DNA of 6,239 nucleotides, from the NCBI GenBank assembly GCA_026987255.1, contig JALSNA010000513.1, positions 1-6,239 on the forward strand, read 5' to 3'. Shown one piece after another: positions 1-6,239 of this stretch (position 1 is the first letter of the stretch; each line of letters begins with the position of its first letter). The position numbers were made by a program, and so were the translations under genes. This stretch comes from Hyphomicrobiales bacterium (GTDB taxonomy: Bacteria; Pseudomonadota; Alphaproteobacteria; Rhizobiales; Aestuariivirgaceae). The notes below the pieces were generated by a model, which did not search any database, had not been told where the DNA came from, and saw nothing but the letters and a program-made list of their open reading frames with translations.

Positions 1-9
1 TGCGCACCC

Positions 10-408
10 CTACTCCACTCCGTGCATGGAGAGGAACTGGGCGGTGACCGTATCCAGGGTGGAGACATGCTGGGCCAGCCAGGCGGGGAAATCCTTGCGG
101 ACAAAGGTCAGCAGGGCGGCGCGGCCGGCATCGTTGTCACAATTGGCGCAAAGCTCGCCGACGATGGCGCGCATGCGGTCATGCTCGCCCTTGTGGATGG
201 GATAGGGCGGGAAGGCATGGGCGCGCATGAGCTCCTCCTCGCGCGAAAAATGCACCTCCACATGGTCGGCAAAGGCGCGCGCCGCATCGGCGATGGCCGC
301 ATCGGCACCGCTCTCCAGCGCCGCTTCCAGAGCCTGGACGATCTCCACCTCCTCGGCATGGGTGGCGTTCATGGAGGGCACCATGACCTGGGGGATTTCG
401 ATATGCAT
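10..408 (-). CDS. Bacteriohemerythrin (single-domain, di-iron O2-binding)
   Basis: This encodes a 132-residue cytoplasmic hemerythrin-domain protein that should bind O2 reversibly at a non-heme di-iron centre. Family members serve in O2 storage, delivery or sensing. All seven expected ligands are visible with canonical spacing: H17, H53 and E57 (in HFSREE), H72 and H76 (HKGEH), H114 and D119 (HVSTLD). The length is typical of stand-alone bacteriohemerythrins, and there is no signal peptide or output domain. The ATG is supported by GGAGG at 416-420, seven bases upstream. An unusual C87-A-N-C90 pair lies in the segment between the third and fourth helices. The gene lies 147 bp downstream of the importer operon on the same strand but has its own FNR/FixK-like palindrome, so it is probably transcribed separately. 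The family call is firm. The physiological role is inferred. Confidence 0.93.
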   Translation of the reverse strand: MHIEIPQVMVPSMNATHAEEVEIVQALEAALESGADAAIADAARAFADHVEVHFSREEELMRAHAFPPYPIHKGEHDRMRAIVGELCANCDNDAGRAALLTFVRKDFPAWLAQHVSTLDTVTAQFLSMHGVE

Positions 409-415
409 TGCCTTG

Positions 416-420
416 CCTCC
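416..420 (-). promoter_or_regulatory. Shine-Dalgarno of the hemerythrin gene
   Basis: The minus strand reads GGAGG followed by a 7-nt spacer and the ATG at 408-406. It fixes the hemerythrin start at this codon rather than at the internal Met9. Confidence 0.75.
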
Positions 421-474
421 CGGAAAAACCTGATTGCTTCAGGATGTTTCAAGGCGCAAAGCCCACAGGATGCT

Positions 475-488
475 TTGACTTAAGTCAA
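475..488. promoter_or_regulatory. FNR/FixK-type palindrome upstream of hemerythrin
   Basis: TTGACTTAAGTCAA is a perfect 14-bp palindrome. It matches the core TTGA-N6-TCAA recognised by CRP/FNR-family regulators (FNR, FixK, Dnr), with C/G in place of the usual fifth-position T/A of TTGAT-N4-ATCAA. Its centre lies about 73 bp upstream of the hemerythrin ATG. If it sits at the class II activation position near -41.5, transcription would start near position 440, leaving a leader of about 30 nt. The matching -10 region (AAACAT, minus strand, about 444-449) is a weak match. The palindrome is seen directly; the regulator identity is inferred. Confidence 0.6.
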
Positions 489-529
489 GAAAGGCACAGG
501 CTTCCGCATGGCGGGCAAAGGGCCTCGGG

Positions 530-555
530 AAAAGGGCGGTTTTCATGGACAGCCC
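530..555 (-). terminator. Possible weak intrinsic terminator of the importer operon
   Basis: Immediately after the TAG of the last importer gene, the minus strand reads GGGCTGT, an 8-nt loop, then ACCGCCC followed by TTTT. The arms pair at six of seven positions, with one mismatch. The stem is GC-rich but short and the U-tract is only four residues, so it may be a partial terminator or chance. It is the only terminator-like structure I see between the importer and the hemerythrin gene. Confidence 0.38.
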
Positions 556-1347
556 CTACTCGAAGGTGGCGAACTGATCGATCTTTTCGCGGTCATAGCC
601 TTGCGAGGCGGTCAGCAGCTGGCGGGTATAGGCCTCGCGCGGAGTGCCCCGGCGCAGCTCCTCCACCGTCATTTCCTCGACGAAGCGGCCCCGGTTCATG
701 ACCGCCAGGCGCTCGCACATGTGGGCGATGACCGCCAGATTGTGCGACACCAGCACATAGGTCAGGCCGCGTTCCTTGCGGATGGCCTTCAGCAGGTTGA
801 GCACCTCCGCCTGGATGGAGACATCGAGCGCCGAGGTGGGCTCGTCCAGCAGCAGGATCCTGGGCTCCAGCATGAGGGCCCGCGCGATGGCCACCCGCTG
901 ACGCTGGCCGCCGGAGAGCTGGTGCGGATAGCGAAAGCGGAATTCGGGTCCAAGACCGACATCGGCCAGCATCTTCAGCACCCTTTCGGCGCGCCCGGCG
1001 CGGTCCGCGATGCCATGGATCAGCAAGGGCTCGGTAAGGGTGGCGTCCACCGTGCGGCGCGGATGCAGGGAGGCATAAGGATCCTGAAAGACCATCTGCA
1101 CATCGCGGTAGAAGGCGAAATCGCGCTTGCCGGTGAGCGCCTTGCCGAGCATCCGCATGTCCCCGGAGGCCTCCGGGATCAGCCCCGTCAGGGCGCGCAG
1201 GACGGTGGACTTGCCCGAGCCCGATTCGCCCACCAGGCCATAGGTCTCGCCGGGGGCGACGGTGAAGGAGACATCGCGCACCGCGTGCACCCGCTCGGCC
1301 CCGGAGCCGAAGACCACGTTGAGGTTGCGAACGTCGATCGCCGCCAT
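556..1347 (-). CDS. Peptide/nickel-type ABC importer ATPase (DppF-like)
   Basis: This encodes a 263-residue cytoplasmic ATPase, the second of the two that drive the importer. The ABC motifs appear in order: Walker A GESGSGKST (residues 40-48), Q-loop Q88 in VFQDPYASLHPR, signature LSGGQRQR (144-151), Walker B ILLLDEP (164-170) with catalytic E169, D-loop SALD (172-175), and H-loop H202. The SLHPR wording after the Q-loop is typical of DppF/OppF/NikE. Only a remnant of the family's C-terminal region is present (EAYTRQLL, 238-245). The length is close to NikE and well below the roughly 320-335 residues usual for DppF/OppF. The start is preceded by a strong AAGGAGGG with a 9-nt spacer and lies 2 nt after the stop of the preceding ATPase gene, so translation is probably coupled. 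It is the last gene of the operon. Substrate cannot be read from this subunit. Confidence 0.93.
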   Translation of the reverse strand: MAAIDVRNLNVVFGSGAERVHAVRDVSFTVAPGETYGLVGESGSGKSTVLRALTGLIPEASGDMRMLGKALTGKRDFAFYRDVQMVFQDPYASLHPRRTVDATLTEPLLIHGIADRAGRAERVLKMLADVGLGPEFRFRYPHQLSGGQRQRVAIARALMLEPRILLLDEPTSALDVSIQAEVLNLLKAIRKERGLTYVLVSHNLAVIAHMCERLAVMNRGRFVEEMTVEELRRGTPREAYTRQLLTASQGYDREKIDQFATFE

Positions 1348-1349
1348 GA

Positions 1350-2216
1350 TCAGGCTCCCTCCTTCAATCCGTCATCCAGCCAGGCCGGATCGCGCTTGAG
1401 CACTTCGAGAGTTTCGCGCGCCTCGTCGATGCGCGGCAGGGAGGCCAGAAGGCCCCGGGTGTAGGGATGTTGGGCCTCGTGCAGTTTCGCCGCCTCGCAG
1501 ACCTCCATGATGCGCCCGGCATACATGATGACCACCTTGTCGCAGAAACTGGCCACCAGATTCAGGTCATGGGAGATGAACAACAGCCCCATGCCGCGCT
1601 GGCTGACCAGATCGTCCATGATCGCCAGGATCTGCATGGAGACGGTGACATCGAGCGCCGAGGTGGGCTCATCGGCAATGAGCAGATCGGGCTCGGGGAT
1701 GAGCATCATGGCGATCATGACCCTTTGGCCCATGCCGCCGGAGAGCTCGTGCGGATAGGCGCGGCAGACGCGCTCCGGATCGCGAATCTTGACCGCCTCC
1801 AGCATGGCCAGGGTGCGCTCGCGGGCCTGCCTGCCGGAGACCTTCTTGTGCATGACATAGGCCTCGGCGATCTGGTCGCCGACGCGCATGACCGGATTGA
1901 GGGAATATTTCGGATCCTGCATGATCATCGAGGCGCGCGCGCCGCGGATGCCGCGCATGGTTCTTTCATCGGCGCTCATGATGTCGATGCCGTCGAAGAC
2001 GAGCTTTTGGGCCCGCACGACGCCCGGCGGGCGGATGAGCTTGAGAATGGCGCGGCCGGTGACCGACTTGCCCGATCCCGATTCGCCAACGATGCCGATC
2101 TTCTCCCGCCCCATGGTCAGCGACAGGCCGCGCACCGCATGGGTGATGCGGGTGCGGCCATGAAAATCCACGTATAGATTCTCGATCTCCAGCAGGGGGG
2201 CTTTTTCGCTGCTCAT
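1350..2216 (-). CDS. Peptide/nickel-type ABC importer ATPase (DppD-like)
   Basis: This encodes a 288-residue cytoplasmic ATPase, the first of the importer's pair. Visible motifs are Walker A GESGSGKS (44-51), Q-loop Q100 in IMQDPKYSLNPV, signature LSGGMGQR (158-165; the GMGQR form is typical of the DppD/OppD/NikD branch), Walker B LLIADEPT (178-185) with E183, D-loop SALD (186-189), and H216. The oligopeptide-type C-terminal motif HPYTRGLLASLP (250-261) is present, but the protein ends 27 residues later. It lacks the longer tail with the clustered cysteines (GCxFxxRC type) seen in many DppD/OppD proteins. Its ATG overlaps the stop of the upstream permease gene as ATGA, with AAGGAG 9 nt before it, which is strong evidence of translational coupling. 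Family assignment is firm; peptide versus nickel or opine specificity is open. Confidence 0.93.
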   Translation of the reverse strand: MSSEKAPLLEIENLYVDFHGRTRITHAVRGLSLTMGREKIGIVGESGSGKSVTGRAILKLIRPPGVVRAQKLVFDGIDIMSADERTMRGIRGARASMIMQDPKYSLNPVMRVGDQIAEAYVMHKKVSGRQARERTLAMLEAVKIRDPERVCRAYPHELSGGMGQRVMIAMMLIPEPDLLIADEPTSALDVTVSMQILAIMDDLVSQRGMGLLFISHDLNLVASFCDKVVIMYAGRIMEVCEAAKLHEAQHPYTRGLLASLPRIDEARETLEVLKRDPAWLDDGLKEGA

Positions 2217-3169
2217 GACTGTCCGCTCCTTGGATCGAGGGCGTCGCGCAGGCCATCACCAAGCAGGTTGAAGCCCAGGGACACGGTGAAGATGGCCAGC
2301 CCCGGCATGGTGGCCACCCACCACTGATCGAGCAGGAACTTGCGGCCCTCGGAAATCATCGCCCCCCATTCGGGCATGGGCGGCTGCGCGCCAAGGCCGA
2401 GGAAACCCAGGCCGGCGGCGGTGAGGATGATGCCGGCCATGTCCAGGGTGACGCGGACGATGAGCGAGGACATGCACAGGGGCATGACGTGCTGCGCGAC
2501 GATGCGCGCCGATGATGCCCCCTGCAGGCGCGAGGCGAAGATGAAATCCGACTTGCGGATGGTCAGGGTCTCGGCGCGGGCGATGCGCGCATAGGGCGGC
2601 CAGCTGGTGATGGCTATGGCGAGAATGGCATTGCCTATGCCCGGCCCCAGGGCGGCGACGAAGGCCAGCGCCAGGATGAGCTTGGGAAAGGCCAGGATGA
2701 TATCGGTAAAGCGCATCAGGATGGTGTCCGTCCAGCCGCCGAAATAGCCCGCCACGGTGCCGATGAGCAGGCCGAAGAGGGGGGCGGTGATGGTCACCAG
2801 GGCGACGATGTACAAGGTGATGCGCGACCCGGCGACGACGCGCGAGAATATGTCGCGCCCCAGCCCGTCGGTGCCGAACAGATGGCCCTTGGCGCCGGGC
2901 GGCAAAAGGCGTCCGGCCAGATCCTGGGCCAGCGGATCGTGGGTTTGCAGGAAGGGGGCGAAAATGGCCACGAAAACCAGAAACAGGATGATGGCCAGGC
3001 CGGTCAGGGCCAGCGGATTGGCGGCGAACTTCAGCCACCCCAGCCACAGCTGCACGCATCTGGCGTGAAAGGCCGAGGAGGGCGTTTCCGATTCCAGCCA
3101 GGCGCGCAGTCCCCCTGCGCCGGAGGGCGCATCGGCCGGGGGCGGAAGCGGTGTCTTGCTCTTGCTCAT
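2213..3169 (-). CDS. Peptide/nickel-type ABC importer permease (DppC-like)
   Basis: This encodes a 318-residue inner-membrane permease, the DppC/OppC/NikC half of the translocation channel. Residues 1-50 form a Pro/Ala-rich cytoplasmic N-terminus, followed by a first membrane segment at about 52-73. FGTDGLGRDIFSR (98-110) is the characteristic DppC motif before the core domain. Further hydrophobic segments lie at roughly 117-142, 157-190, 233-260 and 284-303. The EAA loop that docks on the ATPase is at about 208-230 (DFIFASRLQGASS through HVMP). The C-terminal FNLLGDGLRDALDPR (300-314) is a classic family ending. The ATG follows the stop of the upstream permease gene after one base (TGACATG), with GAGG about 10 nt upstream. 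The stop is shared with the ATPase start in an ATGA overlap. Confidence 0.94.
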   Translation of the reverse strand: MSKSKTPLPPPADAPSGAGGLRAWLESETPSSAFHARCVQLWLGWLKFAANPLALTGLAIILFLVFVAIFAPFLQTHDPLAQDLAGRLLPPGAKGHLFGTDGLGRDIFSRVVAGSRITLYIVALVTITAPLFGLLIGTVAGYFGGWTDTILMRFTDIILAFPKLILALAFVAALGPGIGNAILAIAITSWPPYARIARAETLTIRKSDFIFASRLQGASSARIVAQHVMPLCMSSLIVRVTLDMAGIILTAAGLGFLGLGAQPPMPEWGAMISEGRKFLLDQWWVATMPGLAIFTVSLGFNLLGDGLRDALDPRSGQS

Positions 3170-3170
3170 G

Positions 3171-4244
3171 TCACTTGGCCCTCGGATCGACGATTCGGTA
3201 GAGGAAATCGGAAAACAGGTTCAGCCCCACGAAGACCATGCCGACCACCACGGTGCCGCCGAGCACGGCGGCCATGTCGGCGGAGACCAGGGCGGTGGTG
3301 ATGTAAAAGCCCAATCCGGGCCAGGCGAAGACCGTCTCGGTGAGCACCGAGCCTTCCAGCAGGGCGGCATAGGACAGGGCGATGACGGTGATCAGCGGCA
3401 CCATGACATTGCCCAGGGCATGGCGCCAGATGACCCGGCGCTCGCTCATGCCCTTGACGCGGGCGGTGGTGATATATTCCTGCCCCAGTTGCTCGAGCAT
3501 GAAGGAGCGCGTCATGCGCGAGATGTAGGCCAGGGAATAATAGCCCAGCATGACCGCCGGCAGGATGATGTGGGATATGGCGTTCCTGAAGATGGTCATG
3601 TCCCCGGCAAGCAGCGAATCGATGAGAATCATGCCGGTGACCTGCGGCACCACGCCGTCGTAGAAGATGTCCAGACGGCCGGGGCCGGAAACCCAGCCGA
3701 GCTTGCCATAGAACAGCAAAAGGCCCATGAGCCCGAGCCAGAAGACCGGCACCGAATAGCCGATGAGGCCCATGATGCGGATCAGATGGTCGGGCCAGCG
3801 GCCGGCCTTGACGGCGGCGATGACCCCGGCGGGCACGCCGGTAATGACGCCCAGGATGGTGGCCACGGTGGCCAGCTCGAAGGTGGCCGGGACGACGCGC
3901 TTGATGTCCTCCAGCACCGGATGCGAGGTCAGGAGCGACTTGCCCAGATCGCCGTGCAGCACGTCCCGGATATAGAGAGCGAACTGCACGATGAGCGGCT
4001 TGTCCAGGCCCATGGCCTTGTAGGCGGCTTCATAGACCTCCCTTGGCGCGCGCTCGCCGACCACGGAGATCACCGGGTCGATGGGCATGACGCGGCCGAT
4101 GAAGAAGGTGATGGCCAAAAGGCCGATGAAGGTCACCGCCAGGGAGGTGAAAAGGTTGAGAAGCGGCCTGAGCCGCGACAGGAGGGAGAGGAGGCCGAAG
4201 CCTCCTCCCGCCTGTTTGCCTGCGCCTTGCGCGCTCATGTCCAT
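3171..4244 (-). CDS. Peptide/nickel-type ABC importer permease (DppB-like)
   Basis: This encodes a 357-residue inner-membrane permease, the DppB/OppB/NikB channel half. About 30 polar, Gly-rich residues precede the first membrane segment (31-52), an extension longer than usual for DppB. Other segments lie near 122-146, 155-180, 224-242, 281-300 and 323-348. Family landmarks are HGDLGKS (97-103), the EAA loop at about 256-283 (EYITTARVKGMS through NVMVP), ETVFAWPGLG (303-312) and the terminal YRIVDPR. The first ATG lies 5 nt after the binding-protein stop with only 2 nt between AAGGG and the ATG. Met3 (codon at 4238-4236) has a much better 7-nt spacing and may be the real start. The protein pairs with the DppC-like product encoded next in the operon. 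Confidence 0.94.
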   Translation of the reverse strand: MDMSAQGAGKQAGGGFGLLSLLSRLRPLLNLFTSLAVTFIGLLAITFFIGRVMPIDPVISVVGERAPREVYEAAYKAMGLDKPLIVQFALYIRDVLHGDLGKSLLTSHPVLEDIKRVVPATFELATVATILGVITGVPAGVIAAVKAGRWPDHLIRIMGLIGYSVPVFWLGLMGLLLFYGKLGWVSGPGRLDIFYDGVVPQVTGMILIDSLLAGDMTIFRNAISHIILPAVMLGYYSLAYISRMTRSFMLEQLGQEYITTARVKGMSERRVIWRHALGNVMVPLITVIALSYAALLEGSVLTETVFAWPGLGFYITTALVSADMAAVLGGTVVVGMVFVGLNLFSDFLYRIVDPRAK

Positions 4245-4248
4245 ACCC

Positions 4249-5838
4249 TTACTTGGTCACGGTCCAGTAATGGGCATTGGAGATGGCCCCGCCGGTAACG
4301 AAGCCATTGACGTTCTTGCGCATGGCCGACTGGATGATCTTCTGGAACATGATGACGAAGGGGCCGCGCTTTTGCACCTCCTTCTGGATGTCCACATACA
4401 TCCGGGCGCGCTTGGCGGTGTCCTTCTCGATCACCGCCGCCTTGGTCATCTTGGTCAGCTGCGGGATGTCCCAGGCGTTGCGCCAGGCCAGCTTGCCGGT
4501 CAGCTTGGCCTCGTCGCGGTTGTCCGGGTTGGAGGCGAAGGTATCGGCGTTGGTGTTGGGATCGGGATAGTCCGGGCCCCAGGCGCCCATGTAGATCTCG
4601 TGCTTGCGGGCGCGGTAGACGGTCAGCGTCTGCTTGCCGGTGCCGACCACCAGCTCGGCCTTGATGCCCGCCTTGGCGAAGGTATTTTGCAGGGACTGGG
4701 CGATTTCCAGCCGGTCCTGGGCGTTGCGCACGTAGATCTTCACCGGGAAGCCATTGGGATACCCGGCCTCGGCGAGCAGGCTCCTGGCCTTGGCCACATC
4801 GAGCTTGAAGGGGTTGTCCTTCAGCTCACCCAGGTAGGTCAGCGGCTCGAAGGCCTGGTGGACGATATATTGCCCGCGCAGGAAGGACTTGGTCATGCCG
4901 TCATAGTCCACCAGGTATTTCATCGCCTGGATGACCTTGGGATTGTTCAGCGGCTTGACCTTCTGATTGAGCGAGAAGTACATGATCCGCCCCTTCATGT
5001 CGTTCTCCACCTTCAGATCCGGGTTGGAGGCGATGGCGGCGATGTCATCGGGGGTCAGCTTGCGGGCGATGTCCACGTCGCCCTTCTCCAGCAGCAGGCG
5101 CTGGGAGGAGGACTCGTCGATGTGGCGCACGAAAACATGCTTCATGGCCACCTTGCCGCGGAAATAGTCCCCGGCGCGGTCCAGGGCATAAAGCTCGTTG
5201 GGCTTCCAGATGCGCAGCTTGAAGGCGCCGGTTCCGGCATCATGGGTCTTGAGCCACTCGTTGCCGAAATCGCCATCCTTGGCATGCTCCATGACCAGCT
5301 TGGAATCGACGATGGAGCCGATGGTGGCGGTCAGGCAGTTGTAGACGAAAGACGGCGCATAGGGCTGATCGGTGACGATCACCAGGGTCTCGTCATCGGT
5401 GGCCTTGATCTTCTCGTCCACGTTCTCCGGCGTGAAGCCGAACTGGGTGAGGATGAAGGAGGGCGTCTTTTTCAGCTTGATGGCGCGGCGCAGGGAGAAC
5501 TCGGCATCCCTTGCGGTCAGCGGATTGCCGGAATGGAACTTCACGCCCTTGCGCATCTTGAAGGTGTAGGTGACGCCATCATCGGCCAGCGACCACTTGA
5601 CGGCCAGGCCGGGCACCAGCGGGCCGAGGTTCTTCGGATCGAAGGCGATGAGCTTGTCATAGACATTGAGATTGTATTCGGCGCCGGAGAACTCGAAGCT
5701 CTGGGCCGGGTCGAGGGTGATCAGATCGTCGATCTTGTCGGCGATGACCAGGGTATCGGCCGGAGTGCCCGCCTGCGCGGCGCCAGCGGTGATCAGCGCC
5801 GCAATGCTGGCGCTGGCGAGAATGGCGAAATGTTTCAT
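4249..5838 (-). CDS. Periplasmic family-5 substrate-binding protein (peptide/nickel type)
   Basis: This encodes a 529-residue solute-binding protein that captures the importer's ligand in the periplasm. A Sec signal peptide is clear: K2-H3, a hydrophobic core to about residue 20, and an AQA cleavage site after A23. DDGVTYTFKMRKGVKFHSG (86-104) matches the family-5 signature region. GAWGPDYPDP (418-427) resembles the loop in which OppA and DppA place the aspartate that holds the peptide alpha-amino group; D423 is the likely equivalent, favouring peptides over nickel. Length is usual for DppA/OppA/NikA. It is the first gene of the five-gene operon, as is common for the most highly needed component. 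A GGGAGGA Shine-Dalgarno lies upstream, with 11 nt from GGAGG to the ATG, slightly long. Ligand specificity is not proven by sequence alone. Confidence 0.93.
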   Translation of the reverse strand: MKHFAILASASIAALITAGAAQAGTPADTLVIADKIDDLITLDPAQSFEFSGAEYNLNVYDKLIAFDPKNLGPLVPGLAVKWSLADDGVTYTFKMRKGVKFHSGNPLTARDAEFSLRRAIKLKKTPSFILTQFGFTPENVDEKIKATDDETLVIVTDQPYAPSFVYNCLTATIGSIVDSKLVMEHAKDGDFGNEWLKTHDAGTGAFKLRIWKPNELYALDRAGDYFRGKVAMKHVFVRHIDESSSQRLLLEKGDVDIARKLTPDDIAAIASNPDLKVENDMKGRIMYFSLNQKVKPLNNPKVIQAMKYLVDYDGMTKSFLRGQYIVHQAFEPLTYLGELKDNPFKLDVAKARSLLAEAGYPNGFPVKIYVRNAQDRLEIAQSLQNTFAKAGIKAELVVGTGKQTLTVYRARKHEIYMGAWGPDYPDPNTNADTFASNPDNRDEAKLTGKLAWRNAWDIPQLTKMTKAAVIEKDTAKRARMYVDIQKEVQKRGPFVIMFQKIIQSAMRKNVNGFVTGGAISNAHYWTVTK

Positions 5839-5856
5839 TGGTTCTGTTTCCTCCCT

Positions 5857-5882
5857 GTTGCATGATTGTCCGTTGCATGATT
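5857..5882. repeat. Tandem 15-bp repeat in the importer leader
   Basis: GTTGCATGATT occurs exactly at 5857-5867 and again at 5872-5882, a 15-bp period; the aligned 15-mers match at 13 positions. On the minus (transcribed) strand this reads AATCATGCAAC twice, and the proximal copy abuts the GGGAGGA Shine-Dalgarno of the binding-protein gene. It could be a regulator site, an RNA-binding site or a local duplication. Confidence 0.6.
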
Positions 5883-5892
5883 ATCGCTCTCA

Positions 5893-5920
5893 CGGGCCGC
5901 CGCGCGCGAACGGTTGCCCG
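5893..5920 (-). other. Possible 5'-end hairpin in the importer leader
   Basis: CGGGC and GCCCG arms (5893-5897 and 5916-5920) flank an 18-nt, very GC-rich loop segment containing an alternating CG run. If transcription starts near 5923, this hairpin lies at the extreme 5' end of the importer mRNA, where it might stabilise the transcript. The stem is only 5 bp, so it may be chance. Confidence 0.25.
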
Positions 5921-5925
5921 ATTGC

Positions 5926-5996
5926 GGCCATTATGGGGCAAGAATGGCCTTTCGCCAACCTCCACTTGGTCACTGGCCGGTTTTTCTGGCCATTCT
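5926..5996. repeat. AATGGCC element in three copies at the importer promoter
   Basis: The 7-mer AATGGCC or its complement occurs three times: GGCCATT at 5926-5932, AGAATGGCC at 5941-5949 and GGCCATTCT at 5988-5996. The last two form a perfect 9-bp inverted repeat separated by 38 bp; the first two form a 7-bp inverted repeat separated by 10 bp. The copies overlap the predicted -10, lie in the -10/-35 spacer, and lie upstream of the -35 of the importer promoter. That arrangement would suit an operator. The regulator is unknown. Confidence 0.4.
5930..5958 (-). promoter_or_regulatory. Predicted sigma70-type promoter of the importer operon
   Basis: The minus strand reads TTGGCG (5958-5953, 4 of 6 to TTGACA), a 17-bp spacer, then CATAAT (5935-5930, 5 of 6 to TATAAT). 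Transcription would start near 5923, giving a leader of about 85 nt before the binding-protein ATG. This is the best -35/-10 pair I found on this strand in the divergent region. Confidence 0.5.
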
Positions 5997-6056
5997 GGCT
6001 CCACGGCGGCGCAATATGCTTTGCCGCATGGGGTTACGCCCGCGCCCCGATGGCTG

Positions 6057-6239
<183 letters not shown>

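Noticed and set aside
475..480. TTGACT as a conventional -35 box
   Set aside because: No TATAAT-like hexamer lies 16-18 bp away on either strand. The perfect palindrome is better explained as a CRP/FNR-family site.
508..2177. Two plus-strand open frames (508-1464 and 1467-2177)
   Set aside because: Both mirror the two ATPase genes, with similar compositions because the ATPases are homologous. They have no Shine-Dalgarno or domain support.
2256..3059. 267-residue minus-strand frame within the DppC-like gene
   Set aside because: It is the +1 frame of the permease, dominated by Arg, His, Pro and Gly. It is not a membrane protein and has no independent start signals.
3156..4298. 380-residue open frame on the plus strand
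   Set aside because: It is antisense to the DppB-like permease. The translation is rich in Gly, Asp, His and Gln with no hydrophobic core or motif, and is a shadow frame.
4081..5865. 594-residue open frame on the plus strand
   Set aside because: It lies antisense to the well-supported binding protein and a permease end. Its translation is low-complexity (Gly/Leu/His/Asp-rich) without any recognisable domain, as expected from GC-rich codon bias.
5880..5885. GATAAT on the minus strand as an alternative importer -10
   Set aside because: No acceptable -35 occurs 16-18 bp upstream (the sequence there is an alternating CG run). The CATAAT promoter further upstream is better supported.

Overview
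This GC-rich window (coding third positions are mostly G or C) looks like an alphaproteobacterial chromosome, possibly of the Rhodospirillales/Magnetospirillum type. That placement is inference, based on the wording of the partial GAPDH, the single-domain hemerythrin and a FixK/FNR-type box; no search was run. The window reads as an ordinary metabolic and transport locus. I see no insertion sequence, CRISPR array, tRNA, rRNA or prophage signal.

Layout. Positions 10-408 (minus strand) encode a small bacteriohemerythrin with a full di-iron ligand set and an unusual C-x2-C pair. The 147-bp gap 409-555 holds its Shine-Dalgarno sequence, a perfect 14-bp palindrome matching the FNR/FixK core TTGA-N6-TCAA, and a weak terminator-like hairpin just after the preceding operon. 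Positions 556-5838 (minus strand) are a complete five-gene ABC importer operon of the peptide/nickel family (Dpp/Opp/Nik type). In transcription order it encodes a periplasmic family-5 binding protein, a DppB-like permease, a DppC-like permease, a DppD-like ATPase and a DppF-like ATPase. Its junctions are 5-nt, 1-nt, ATGA-overlap and 2-nt, so translation is probably coupled. The 268-bp divergent region 5839-6106 carries a good sigma70-like promoter for the importer, a repeated AATGGCC element around that promoter, a 15-bp tandem repeat in the importer leader, and a TATAAC promoter for the next gene. Positions 6107-6239 (plus strand) are the first 44 codons of gap (GAPDH), cut by the window end.

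How the genes work together. The binding protein captures a short peptide (or, less likely, a nickel chelate or similar ligand) in the periplasm. The two permeases form the inner-membrane channel and the two ATPases power import. The hemerythrin is probably a separate transcription unit under oxygen-responsive control. The gap gene belongs to central carbon metabolism and shares only the divergent control region with the importer.

The points most worth checking are the FNR/FixK palindrome ahead of the hemerythrin, its CxxC motif, the short ATPases lacking the usual C-terminal cysteine region, and the repeated elements in the divergent promoter region. I found no clear evidence of a previously undescribed system.
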